DNA of 64,000 nt from Amarolinea aalborgensis. Its GTDB lineage: Bacteria; Chloroflexota; Anaerolineae; SSC4; Amarolineaceae. The stretch is from the NCBI RefSeq assembly GCF_900491745.1, contig NZ_UETR01000003.1:310001-374000 (forward strand), read 5' to 3'. The position numbers and the translations under genes were made by a program. The notes beneath the pieces are model-generated. The model had not been told where the DNA came from, made no database searches, and worked only from the letters and a program-made list of their open reading frames with translations. Below are positions 44,686 to 54,164 of this stretch, piece by piece. Position 1 is the stretch's first letter. The number at the start of each line of letters is the position of its first letter.

Positions 44686-45228
44686 CTATGGTTTGCTGTG
44701 GCCGTTGCCGTTTTGCCACCCCGGCGTGACTTCCATTTCGCGGGTGACGCTGTTGAAGCCGCGCGCCAATGCCACGCGGCCGGTGCGCACCATTTCCAGA
44801 ATGCCAAAATTGCGCATCAGGTCCAGGAAGCTGTTGATGCGGCTTTCCGGGCCTGTCATCTCGACGACGATGGAATCCATCGCCACATCTACGATGCGGC
44901 CGCGGAAGATGTCAGCCAACTGTACGATCTCAGAGCGCGTGGCGCCCTCAGCGCGCACCCGCACCAGCACCAACTCACGCATAACGGCCGGCGCCTGGCT
45001 GACGTTCTCCACCTTGTAGATGTTGATGACCTTCTCCAACTGCTTAACCGCCTGGTCCACCATACGTTCGTCGCCATCTACAACGAAGGTCATGCGGGAG
45101 ATGCCTGGCGTCTCACTATGCCCCACGGCCAGGCTTTCAATGTTGAAATTTCGGCGGCGAAACATGCCAGTCACCCGGTTCAGGACGCCGGGCGTGTCTT
45201 CCATCCATGCCACTAATGTCTGCTTCAT
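44686..45228 (-). CDS. ilvN: Acetolactate synthase small (regulatory) subunit
   Basis: 180 residues with an N-terminal ACT domain (VAWMEDTPGVLNRVTGMFRRR, NIESLAVGHSETPGISRMT) and the typical C-terminal ALS_ss domain (DIFRGRIVDVAMDSIVVEMTG). It activates IlvB and mediates valine feedback. AAGGAG precedes the ATG. It is separated from ilvB by a 167-nt gap filled with a family 1 repeat. Could also be called ilvH by naming convention. Confidence 0.95.
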   Translation of the reverse strand: MKQTLVAWMEDTPGVLNRVTGMFRRRNFNIESLAVGHSETPGISRMTFVVDGDERMVDQAVKQLEKVINIYKVENVSQAPAVMRELVLVRVRAEGATRSEIVQLADIFRGRIVDVAMDSIVVEMTGPESRINSFLDLMRNFGILEMVRTGRVALARGFNSVTREMEVTPGWQNGNGHSKP

Positions 45229-45246
45229 CTCGCTTCTCCTTCTTTC

Positions 45247-45395
45247 CAGTCAGGGATCAGAGATCCGAGACCAGAGACCAGTCGTACGGCGGGCGTTGTG
45301 TCGGTGCAAGCTTCAGACTTCGCTTTCGATGCGCCTGGTCCGTCTTCCACACAAGCCCGATCTCCGGTCTCCAGTCTCCAGTGTCTGATCTCCGT
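45247..45395. repeat. Heptamer palindrome, family 1
   Basis: The left arm has GATCAGA, GATCCGA, GACCAGA, GACCAGT. The right arm has phased GATCTCC/GGTCTCC/AGTCTCC units. The centre contains CTTCCACAC, the complement of GTGTGGAAG found in the copies at 56250 and 60201, so this copy is inverted. It ends at the ilvB stop. Confidence 0.75.
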
Positions 45396-47111
<1,716 letters not shown>

Positions 47112-47147
47112 CGTAGTCTCCTTCATGTGGATAATGAATGTTGAAAT

Positions 47148-47191
47148 AAAAAACCCCTGACCACGGCAAAAAAGTGCTGTGTGGCCAGGGG
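47148..47191 (-). terminator. Second attenuator terminator before ilvB
   Basis: On the minus strand CCCCTGGCCAC pairs with GTGGTCAGGGG (11 bp, one G-T pair) around a 16-nt loop, followed by TTTTTTATTT. It ends only 20 nt before the Shine-Dalgarno of ilvB. Confidence 0.8.
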
Positions 47192-47260
47192 CGTCATTGC
47201 AACCCGTTTGGCGTCAATGCCAGATAATTCAGGGGGCGTCATGCGGGGGCAAGAATAGGT

Positions 47261-47290
47261 AACAAAAAACCTTCCCGGCGGTGGGAAGGT
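47261..47290 (-). terminator. First attenuator terminator before ilvB
   Basis: ACCTTCCC and GGGAAGGT form an 8-bp stem with a 6-nt loop and a following TTTTTGTT on the minus strand. It lies 30 nt after the stop codon of the leader peptide. Confidence 0.85.
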
Positions 47291-47320
47291 CTTTGCAGCG
47301 CTGCGAAGGTAGGTGCTGTC

Positions 47321-47425
47321 CTACCGCGACTGTTCCCAAACCGCGAATGGCTCCCGTCGGACACTTACACCGACAAGGAGCTTGCTAATCGCAATCTCAG
47401 GAAGGGACAAAGTTCTAACCAGCAC
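47321..47425 (-). CDS. Branched-chain amino acid leader peptide
   Basis: 34 codons from a GTG at 47425, with GAGG 5 nt upstream, to a TAG at 47323-47321. Of the 34 residues 5 are Leu, 7 Val (counting the start) and 2 Ile, with the cluster KLLVGVSV in the middle, and codons CTC CTT GTC GGT GTA AGT GTC in a row. Those codons form the left arm and loop of a stem (GCTCC..GTCGG / CCGAC.GGAGC), and the stop codon lies in the next stem (GGTAGG / CCTACC). Ribosome position would thus decide which hairpins form. The arrangement matches ilvB/ilvG/leu leader peptides of other bacteria. It is too short to be found by length filters. Confidence 0.8.
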   Translation of the reverse strand: MLVRTLSLPEIAISKLLVGVSVRREPFAVWEQSR

Positions 47426-47470
47426 GGCTACCTCGATTGACAAACGAACGGTCTGTTTGGAATGGCCGAG

Positions 47471-47499
47471 AGTATAGACGCGGCCTTACGATTTGTCAA
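47471..47499 (-). promoter_or_regulatory. Consensus promoter of the ilv-leu operon
   Basis: TTGACA (47499-47494), 17-nt spacer, TATACT (47476-47471) on the minus strand. Predicted start near 47464, giving a ~350-nt leader that holds the leader peptide and two terminators. Confidence 0.85.
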
Positions 47500-47628
47500 A
47501 TGGCGCGTGTGACCCAACGCGTCATCACGCTGATCAGCCCACGCCGCCAACAGCCGCAGGAATCGTGCGCCAGCGCTACGTGCCGCAGCCAACAAAATTC
47601 ATTTGGGATGATTTGTTTGGCTTTTTGT

Positions 47629-47658
47629 TTGGCTTTTAATGAAAGGGACTGCTATAAT
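47629..47658 (+). promoter_or_regulatory. Candidate promoter of the carboxypeptidase gene
   Basis: TATAAT (47653-47658) is preceded at 18 nt by TTGGCT. The stretch is notably AT-rich for this genome. The region between this and the ilv promoter (47500-47628) shows no gene. Confidence 0.5.
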
Positions 47659-47761
47659 AAAGCTAAAATGAGGATACCTCCGCAGTCTTCAGCGATTGCA
47701 CTTTGACGGCACTCGCGAATCTGGCATGAATGAATCAGATGCCTTGAAGAGGAGTTTTCGC

Positions 47762-50700
47762 ATGGTACGCTCACCTGTTTTTCGTCTCCTGCTCACGCTC
47801 GTCCTGTTCACTCTCGTGCTGCCGGCAGCCAACGCGGCGCCGGTCGTTCCGCCCCATTCGGAGGGACTTACCGACCCCGTCGTCATCCGTGCCTACTATG
47901 ACGATCCAGCCCAAATCGTGCAACTGGCTAACTTCGATGTCTTCGAGTACAACAACAAGACCGACAAGTACGTCCTGGTTGCGGTGGACAGCGCCGACTA
48001 TGCCGCCATCCAGCAGCTCGGCTTTCGAGTGGAGGTTGACGCGGAGCGCACTGCCGCCTTCAACCGCAAGCCCGAGGTTTCGCCCGACCAGGTGAATGGG
48101 ATTCCCGGCTATCCCTGTTACCGCACGGTGGAGGAAACCTTTGCCACTGCGCAGAGTATCGTGGCCAACTACCCCCAACTAGCCACTTTTATTGATGTGG
48201 GCAACTCCTGGCAAAAATCGGTGGGCCTGGGCGGCTACGACATGAACGTCTTGGTCTTGACGAATTCCGCCATCCCGGGACCAAAGCCAAAGTTCTTCAT
48301 CACGGCCTCCATTCATGCCCGCGAATACACACCGGCTGAGCTGGCGACGCGCTTCGCTGAATACCTGGTCACGAACTACAACGTGGATCCCGATGTCACC
48401 TGGATTCTCGATCACCAGGAAGTACATATCATGTTCCACACCAACCCCGATGGCCGCAAGCAGGCCGAGACCGGCATATCGTGGCGCAAGAACACCAACC
48501 AGAATTACTGCGGCGCCACCAGCACCAGCCGCGGCGCCGACCTCAACCGCAACTTCAACTTCCAGTGGGGGTGCTGCGGCGGGTCCAGCAGCAGCCAATG
48601 CGCCGAAACCTACCGCGGCCCCAGCGCCGCCTCGGAGCCTGAAACACAGGCCGTGCAGAACTACCTGCGGGCGATCTTCCCCGATCAGCGCGGCCCCCTC
48701 CTGACCGATCCTGCGCCGGCCGATGCCACCGGCGTATACCTGGATCTTCATAGCTACAGCGAGCTGGTGCTGTGGCCGTGGGGTTTCACCAGCACTGTGG
48801 CGCCCAATGGCACAGCCTTCCAAACGCTGGGGCGCAAGTTCGCCTACTTCAACAACTACACACCCGAGCAGTCCATTGGTCTGTACGCCACAGACGGCAC
48901 CACCGACGACTTTGGCTATGGCGACCTGGGGGTGGCTGCGTTTACGTTTGAGCTGGGCACCAATTTCTTCCAGGATTGCTCGACCTTTGAGAATACCATC
49001 CTGCCGAACAACATGAAGGCGCTGGTTTATGCGGCCAAGGTGTCGCGCACCCCGTACATGACCGCAGCCGGCCCCGATGCCCTGAACGTGACGGCCGCGC
49101 CCGCTGCGGTGACCGCGGGCGACCTGGTGAATCTGACCGCGACCCTCAACGACACGCGTTTCAACAACAGCAACGGAACCGAGCCAACGCAGAACATTGC
49201 CGCGGTCGAGTATTACGTAGATTTGCCGCCCTGGCAGGCTGGCGCGGTTGCCAATCCGATGGCGCCGGCCGATGGCGCGTTCAACAACCCGATCGAAAAT
49301 GCCGTCGCGACGATCAACACCGCCGGCCTGAACATTGGTCGCCATACGATTTTCGTGCGTGGTAAGGACGCCAGCAACAACTGGGGCGCGGTCAGCGCCG
49401 CCTTCCTGACGATATCGGCGTTCAGCGCCACCCCGGCGAGCCAGGCCATCTGCGCGCCAGCCAATGCCGTCTACACCATCAATGTGGGCTACACCGGCTC
49501 AGTGACCTTCAGCGCCCTCGGCAATCCGATCGGCACCACAGCAACTTTCGCCACCAATCCCGTGGCCGGCCCTGGCAGCACCACACTCACCATCGGAAAC
49601 ACGGCCGCGGCCGCCGCGGGCACGTACAACATCAACGTGACCGGCAGCTACAGCGGCGGATCGTTGACCCGCCAGATCGCGCTCAATATCGCAACCGGCG
49701 CGCCCAGTGCGCCGACGCTGGTGAGTCCGGCCAATAATGCCACCGGGGTCGCGGAGATACCCACCTTCACCTGGAACGCCGTCGCTCAAGCCGTCAGCTA
49801 CAACATCCAAATCGCACGTGACAGCGGCTTTACGATCATCGCGGCGTCGGCTTCGGGGTTGACGGGGACCAGCTATACACCGACGGTATCGCTCGGCACC
49901 AGCAGCCGTTACTACTGGCGCGTGTGGGCCAACAATGCCTGCGGAACAGGCGGTTACTCGGGGACATTCACCTTCACGACTGTCACGGCGCCCAACGATT
50001 GCAGCGTCGGTTATCTGCCGCGCACCCTGCTGAGCGAAGGCTTCGAAAACGGCGCCAATGGTTGGACCCTCGGATCAGGCGGCAGCGGCAACACCTGGAC
50101 GCTGTGGGGAGCGCGTGTGCACAGCGGTGTGCAGGCCTTCCATGCCACCGACCCCACCACCACCAGCGATCAGCGCCTGGTTTCGCCAGCCATTGCCCTG
50201 CCTAACGGCCAGTCGCCGCTGACGCTCAAGTTCTGGAACTATCAATCGTTCGAAAGCCGCAGCGGCGGCTGCTACGACGGCGGCATCCTGGAAATTACCA
50301 CCAATGCCGGTTCGACCTGGGCGCAAATCACCAGCGGGCTGCTCACCGACCCGTATAATGGGCCATTCGCCAGCGGGAACCCCTTGGGCACGGTCAATGC
50401 CTGGTGCGGCGACCCGCAGGACTGGCTCAATTCGGTGGTGGATATCAATGCCTACGCCGGGAAGACCGTGCAGTTCCGTTTCCGCGTGGGTTCCGACACT
50501 GGCGTCGGTCGCGCGGATGGTTGGAACCTGGACGACGTCGTCGTCAAATCATGCCAGGCCGAGTCCGCCTGCTACTGGGCTGATCCTGATTGCTCCTGCC
50601 TGGTGGGCGGCGACACGGATGTGAATGTGGTAGACATTGCCTTTACCGCCAACGCATGGATTCAGTACCAAACCAACGGCACTTACAGCCAGGTCGCCGA

Positions 50701-50794
50701 CGTGGACTGCCGCGCGCGGGGCGGCTGTGACCAGGTCAACGACATTCGTGATGTCCAGGCTGTCGCCTCCATGTGGGCCACTTCCTGCCCATAA
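47762..50794 (+). CDS. Secreted M14 zinc carboxypeptidase with dockerin-like tail
   Basis: 1010 residues from the ATG at 47762 (GAGGAG 7 nt upstream). A signal peptide ends near PAANAA. The M14 domain covers ~115-430: zinc ligands in ASIHAREYTPAE (HxxE) and VYLDLHSYSE, substrate residues in RGADLNRNFNFQWG, and the catalytic Glu in AFTFELGTNFFQ. A beta-sandwich region, an FnIII-like domain with WNAVAQAVSYNIQIARD and a jelly-roll/MAM-like domain with SEGFENGANGWTLG follow. The end is a dockerin-like double loop (GGDTDVNVVDIAF; VNDIRDVQAVASMW) finishing ATSCP. It should remove C-terminal residues from extracellular peptides. Confidence 0.9.
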   Translation: MVRSPVFRLLLTLVLFTLVLPAANAAPVVPPHSEGLTDPVVIRAYYDDPAQIVQLANFDVFEYNNKTDKYVLVAVDSADYAAIQQLGFRVEVDAERTAAFNRKPEVSPDQVNGIPGYPCYRTVEETFATAQSIVANYPQLATFIDVGNSWQKSVGLGGYDMNVLVLTNSAIPGPKPKFFITASIHAREYTPAELATRFAEYLVTNYNVDPDVTWILDHQEVHIMFHTNPDGRKQAETGISWRKNTNQNYCGATSTSRGADLNRNFNFQWGCCGGSSSSQCAETYRGPSAASEPETQAVQNYLRAIFPDQRGPLLTDPAPADATGVYLDLHSYSELVLWPWGFTSTVAPNGTAFQTLGRKFAYFNNYTPEQSIGLYATDGTTDDFGYGDLGVAAFTFELGTNFFQDCSTFENTILPNNMKALVYAAKVSRTPYMTAAGPDALNVTAAPAAVTAGDLVNLTATLNDTRFNNSNGTEPTQNIAAVEYYVDLPPWQAGAVANPMAPADGAFNNPIENAVATINTAGLNIGRHTIFVRGKDASNNWGAVSAAFLTISAFSATPASQAICAPANAVYTINVGYTGSVTFSALGNPIGTTATFATNPVAGPGSTTLTIGNTAAAAAGTYNINVTGSYSGGSLTRQIALNIATGAPSAPTLVSPANNATGVAEIPTFTWNAVAQAVSYNIQIARDSGFTIIAASASGLTGTSYTPTVSLGTSSRYYWRVWANNACGTGGYSGTFTFTTVTAPNDCSVGYLPRTLLSEGFENGANGWTLGSGGSGNTWTLWGARVHSGVQAFHATDPTTTSDQRLVSPAIALPNGQSPLTLKFWNYQSFESRSGGCYDGGILEITTNAGSTWAQITSGLLTDPYNGPFASGNPLGTVNAWCGDPQDWLNSVVDINAYAGKTVQFRFRVGSDTGVGRADGWNLDDVVVKSCQAESACYWADPDCSCLVGGDTDVNVVDIAFTANAWIQYQTNGTYSQVADVDCRARGGCDQVNDIRDVQAVASMWATSCP

Positions 50795-50806
50795 GGTCAT
50801 AAGATC

Positions 50807-50836
50807 GCCGAGGCGCGTTATCGGACGCGCCTCGGC
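50807..50836 (+). terminator. Hairpin after the carboxypeptidase gene
   Basis: A perfect 12-bp stem GCCGAGGCGCGT / ACGCGCCTCGGC with a 6-nt loop lies 13 nt after the stop codon. There is no T-run, so it may be a weak or Rho-assisted terminator. Confidence 0.55.
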
Positions 50837-50927
50837 TGCCGCAGGCACTCGCCAACCAACGACAATCCGGCTATCCATGGCGCGCCTGTCGTCAACCTGG
50901 CGTGAAGCCTAACCACCCGAGGGAATC

Positions 50928-51860
50928 ATGCCCAAAGCAGCAGATATTGGCGGCAAACGCCTGATCAGCCTGGCGCCAGACGCCTGGGCGCAGTGGGTCA
51001 CGCAGCGCAGCGATGTCGTGGCCCGCGAAGTGGTCACGAGCGAGTTTCAGTGGATCAACCGCGCGAGTGATGTGCTGATGCGCTGCTTCAGCCCTGAACA
51101 CGGCGAGTTCCTGCAACTGACGGAACTGCAAATACGCTACAAACCGCGTTTGCCTCGACGTATGCGCGCCTACGCCGCCCTGGCAGAAGAAGCCTTCGAT
51201 CTACCGGTCTTTCCGGTCTTGATCAACATCTTGCCGCCGAAGCGTGACAGCCAGGTGGCTGAACGTTACGAATCCGAGTTCATGGGGCTGCACGCGCGAC
51301 AGGATTACCGGGTCATCAACCTGTGGACGGTTGATGCCAACATGGTCTTGCAGCGTCCCTTGCCCACGCTGCTCCCGTTTACTCCAGTGCTCAAGGGAGG
51401 CGCCCAACAGCCGGTTGTCGTCCGCGCGTTGGGCATGTTACGTCAAGATGAAAAACTGAGCGACCTGGAGCCGCTGCTGGCCTTTTTCGCCAGCTTCGTG
51501 TTCGACATCCCGGTAGTGCAGCAGATCATGAGGTGGGATATGAACGTCTTGCGCGAGTCGCCCTGGTATCAGGAAATCCTGGAGCAGGGCCTGGCCGAAG
51601 GTATGGAAAAAGGAATTCAGAAAGGAATGCAGAAAGGCATGCAGCAGGGCATGCAGCAGGGCATGCAGCAGGGTGCCTTGCGTCAATTGCTGCGCGTGCT
51701 GCGCGTGCGCTTTCAAATCTCGCCGCCGAGTGTCCAAATCAAACTGCAGCAATTGAACACCGATCAGCTAGAGCAGATGGTGGATGTGGCGTTGGCGGCA
51801 AACTCCCTAGATGAATTCATGCTGCGGATACCCGCCTTGCCCGGTAATGGCAAACACTGA
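50928..51860 (+). CDS. Rpn/PD-(D/E)XK nuclease-family protein (transposase-like)
   Basis: 310 residues. The N-terminal ~220 resemble the Rpn / PD-(D/E)XK 'family transposase' group seen in many copies in cyanobacteria and Chloroflexota. Core segments are SEFQWINRASDVLMRC, LQLTELQIRYKPRLPRRMRAY and VFPVLINILPP (D...(E)LQ pattern). It then has a Gly/Met/Gln repeat (KGMQKGMQQGMQQGMQQG) encoded by a 12-bp tandem repeat at 51620-51670, and a DUF4351-like helical C-terminus. Family members are recombination-promoting nucleases or relics; no transposon ends were seen here. The catalytic residues are not verified. Confidence 0.65.
   Translation: MPKAADIGGKRLISLAPDAWAQWVTQRSDVVAREVVTSEFQWINRASDVLMRCFSPEHGEFLQLTELQIRYKPRLPRRMRAYAALAEEAFDLPVFPVLINILPPKRDSQVAERYESEFMGLHARQDYRVINLWTVDANMVLQRPLPTLLPFTPVLKGGAQQPVVVRALGMLRQDEKLSDLEPLLAFFASFVFDIPVVQQIMRWDMNVLRESPWYQEILEQGLAEGMEKGIQKGMQKGMQQGMQQGMQQGALRQLLRVLRVRFQISPPSVQIKLQQLNTDQLEQMVDVALAANSLDEFMLRIPALPGNGKH
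51620..51671 (+). repeat. 12-bp coding microsatellite
   Basis: Four units close to GGCATGCAGCAG encode (K/Q)GMQ repeats in the Rpn-like protein. The unit is a multiple of three, so copy-number change would alter linker length without a frameshift. Confidence 0.7.
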
Positions 51861-52734
51861 GGTCGGCCTGCGCCTGCACCCTGTCTACCGCGTCCTGCGC
51901 GACGCCCTCTTCATCACCCTGGGCTGCCTCTTGATGGCGTTGGCGGTGGACATTTTCCTGGATCCAAACAACGTCGTGCCGGGCGGCTTCACTGCGATTG
52001 CCATTTTTGCCAACCGCCTGCGCGGTTGGCCCACCGGCCTGACCCTGCTGGCGCTCAATATCCCATTCCTTGCGCTGGGCATCTGGCTGCTCGGGGCTGA
52101 GTTCGGCCCCAAGACGATCGCTGCGGCCGTGCTGGTCTCACTCGCGATTGACTTTCTGCAGCCCTACCTCCCCACGGTGCAGGGCGAACCGCTGCTCTAT
52201 GTGGCCTATGGAGGTCTCCTCTTCGGCGCCGGCCAGGCGCTGGTTTTTCGCGCCGGCGCCACCTCCGGCGGCACCGAACTGCCCGCCAAGCTGCTTGAGC
52301 ACTTCTACGGCATTCGCATGTCGCGCTCGCTGCTCGCGATGGACGCGCTCATCCTGGGCTTGGCCGCCCTCTTCTTCGGCCTGGGCCCGGCTCTCTACGC
52401 ACTCATCACCGCCTGGGTTATGGCACGCGTGATTGACTTCGTTGACCTGGGTTTCAATGCCAGCCACACCGCGTTCATCGTCACCCAAACCCCAGACGAT
52501 GTACGTACGGCCATTCTGCACAGCCTGGGTCGCGGTGTCACGGTCCTAACCGGCCAGGGCGGTTTCACCGGCAGCCAGCGCATCATGCTCTTCACCGTGG
52601 TTCACCGCCGTGAGGTCGGCGCCCTGCGCCGCATCGTCAGCGCCGCGGACCCCGACGCGTTCATGGTGATTAATCCCAGCACCGAGGTCTTGGGCGAAGG
52701 CTTCAAACCGCTGACACGCGCGCGCCGCCGCTGA
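51847..52734 (+). CDS. YitT family membrane protein
   Basis: 295 residues from the ATG at 51847, which overlaps the stop of the preceding gene by 14 nt. It has five to six membrane helices (LFITLGCLLMALAVDIFLDP, LTLLALNIPFLALGIWLLG and others), the family motif VPGGFTAIAIF, GATSGGTELPAKLL, and a C-terminal cytosolic DUF2179 domain (AFIVTQTPDDVRTAILHSLGRGVT). The function of YitT proteins is not settled; transport has been suggested. The coupling with the Rpn-like gene may be accidental. Confidence 0.85.
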   Translation: MANTEVGLRLHPVYRVLRDALFITLGCLLMALAVDIFLDPNNVVPGGFTAIAIFANRLRGWPTGLTLLALNIPFLALGIWLLGAEFGPKTIAAAVLVSLAIDFLQPYLPTVQGEPLLYVAYGGLLFGAGQALVFRAGATSGGTELPAKLLEHFYGIRMSRSLLAMDALILGLAALFFGLGPALYALITAWVMARVIDFVDLGFNASHTAFIVTQTPDDVRTAILHSLGRGVTVLTGQGGFTGSQRIMLFTVVHRREVGALRRIVSAADPDAFMVINPSTEVLGEGFKPLTRARRR

Positions 52735-52754
52735 TCTCGTAACACCGCTCCAAT

Positions 52755-52783
52755 TTGACACCACCCCGCGCCTATGCTAAACT
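52755..52783 (+). promoter_or_regulatory. Promoter of the lysine operon
   Basis: TTGACA (52755-52760), 17-nt spacer, TAAACT (52778-52783). Transcription is predicted to start near 52790, leaving a ~180-nt leader before hcs. Confidence 0.8.
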
Positions 52784-52811
52784 CCCGCCCGTTCAAGACA
52801 CAGGAATTGTA

Positions 52812-52877
52812 ATGATGACCATCGTGTTTGTTTGCAAGCAGAGCAAGGCCAAGAAGCCGGACACCCACGTCTGGTAG
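52812..52877 (+). CDS. Lysine-rich leader peptide of the lys operon
   Basis: 21 codons from ATG 52812 to TAG 52875-52877, with AGGA 6 nt upstream. The peptide starts MMTIVFVC, then KQSKAKK, then PDTHVW: four Lys codons (all AAG) fall in seven positions. The RNA of the Lys codons (GCAAGCA 52834-52840, GAGCAAG 52841-52847) is complementary to TGCTTGCTC (52882-52890). That segment can alternatively pair with GACAGCAAAGC (52899-52909), the foot of the terminator. This is a textbook 1:2 / 2:3 / 3:4 attenuator layout: scarce Lys-tRNA would stall the ribosome on the Lys codons and permit read-through into hcs. It is below usual gene-length cut-offs. Confidence 0.85.
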   Translation: MMTIVFVCKQSKAKKPDTHVW

Positions 52878-52904
52878 ATGGTGCTTGCTCGTCAATAGGA
52901 CAGC

Positions 52905-52944
52905 AAAGCCGGCTGCCAGGCCATCCTGGAGCCGGCTTTTTGTT
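52905..52944 (+). terminator. Attenuator terminator before hcs
   Basis: AAAGCCGGCT and AGCCGGCTTT form the base of the stem, extended by CCAGG/CCTGG around CCAT, and the 3' side runs into TTTTTGTT. It lies 28 nt after the leader stop codon and 30 nt before hcs. Confidence 0.9.
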
Positions 52945-52973
52945 GCCCGCTGTTTGCCTGAGGAGATGATTTC

Positions 52974-54164
52974 ATGTCGCTAACGAATTTTGCCATTATC
53001 GAGTCTACATTGCGCGAGGGGGAGCAGTTTGCCAACGCCTTCTTCACCACCGCACAGAAGGTGGAGATTGCCAAAGCCCTGGACGCGTTCGGCGTCGAAT
53101 TCCTGGAATTGACCTCGCCGCTGGCCTCGCCGCAGAGCCTGGAGGACTGCCGCACGATCGCCGCACTCCCGCGACGCACCCGCATCCTCACCCACACCCG
53201 CTGTCACATGGACGATGCGCGCGTGGCGGTTGACACCGGGGTGGACGGGATTGACGTCGTCATCGGCACCTCGTCCTACCTGCGTCAGTTCAGCCACGGC
53301 AAGGACATCCCCTACATCATCGAGCAGGCGATCAACGTGGTGGAGTTCATCAAGAGTCAAGGCGTGCAGGTGCGCTTCAGCACGGAGGATTCATTCCGCT
53401 CCGACCTGGTTGACCTGCTCACCATCTACAGGGCCGTAGACCAGATTGGCGTCAACCGCGTGGGCATCGCGGACACCGTGGGCGTCGCCAACCCCCGGCA
53501 GGTGTACGACCTGGTGAGTACGCTGCGCAAATTGGTGAGCTGTGACATCGAGTTCCACGGGCATAACGACAGCGGCTGCGCCATTGCCAATGCCTATTGC
53601 GCGCTGGAAGCCGGAGTGACGCACGTGGACACGACGGTGCTTGGCATCGGGGAACGCAACGGCATCACCCCGCTCGGCGGCTTGATTGCCCGCCTGTATG
53701 CCACCGACCGCAGCCTCGTGAGAAAGTACAATCTACCCCTGCTGCGTGAGGTCGAAAACCTGGTTGCGGGCATTGTGGGCATTGATGTGCCTTTCAACAA
53801 CTACATCACCGGTTTCACTGCGTTCACGCACAAGGCCGGCATTCACGCGAAAGCCATTCTCAACAACCCTTCCACCTACGAAATCCTCGATCCGGCCGAT
53901 TTTGGCCTGACGCGTTATGTTCACATCGCTCATCGGCTGACGGGCTGGAACGCGGTCAAAAGCCGCGCCGACCAGCTGGGCCTGGAACTGACGGACGATG
54001 ATCTCAAAGAAGCCACTGCGCACATCAAAGCCCTGGCCGACGAAAAACCGATGGCGTTGGAAGATGTGGACGCGGTGCTGCGCGCCTGGCATCACAGAAT
54101 TCCTGTCCCCCATGCCCAAACCGCACTGGCTGAAATCACCCATCGCAATGGAGTCGCTGCATGA
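52974..54164 (+). CDS. hcs: Homocitrate synthase
   Basis: 396 residues. It condenses 2-oxoglutarate with acetyl-CoA, committing carbon to lysine by the aminoadipate route. Motifs: IIESTLREGEQFANAFF, metal-binding EFHGHNDSGCAIAN, TTVLGIGERNGITPLGG and, specific to the Thermus/fungal homocitrate synthases, THKAGIHAKAILNNPSTYEI and GLTRYVHIAHRLTGWNAV. There is no LeuA regulatory domain; these enzymes are inhibited by lysine at the active site. GAGGAG precedes the ATG. It is the first gene after the lysine attenuator and overlaps the Nudix gene by 4 nt. Confidence 0.95.
   Translation: MSLTNFAIIESTLREGEQFANAFFTTAQKVEIAKALDAFGVEFLELTSPLASPQSLEDCRTIAALPRRTRILTHTRCHMDDARVAVDTGVDGIDVVIGTSSYLRQFSHGKDIPYIIEQAINVVEFIKSQGVQVRFSTEDSFRSDLVDLLTIYRAVDQIGVNRVGIADTVGVANPRQVYDLVSTLRKLVSCDIEFHGHNDSGCAIANAYCALEAGVTHVDTTVLGIGERNGITPLGGLIARLYATDRSLVRKYNLPLLREVENLVAGIVGIDVPFNNYITGFTAFTHKAGIHAKAILNNPSTYEILDPADFGLTRYVHIAHRLTGWNAVKSRADQLGLELTDDDLKEATAHIKALADEKPMALEDVDAVLRAWHHRIPVPHAQTALAEITHRNGVAA

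Noticed and set aside
47123..47242. Second leader frame (39 codons, MTPPELSGID start) before ilvB
   Set aside because: It has no ribosome-binding site and is not enriched in Leu, Val or Ile. It simply crosses the second terminator.
47230..47425. T-box or TPP riboswitch upstream of ilvB
   Set aside because: CTGAGAT and an ACCGCG-like string are present, but the T-box core (GGTGGNACCGCG) and the rest of the TPP consensus are absent. The leader-peptide model explains the region better.
50928..51860. Complete insertion sequence around the Rpn-like gene
   Set aside because: No terminal inverted repeats or target duplication were seen, and the neighbouring gene overlaps its end.
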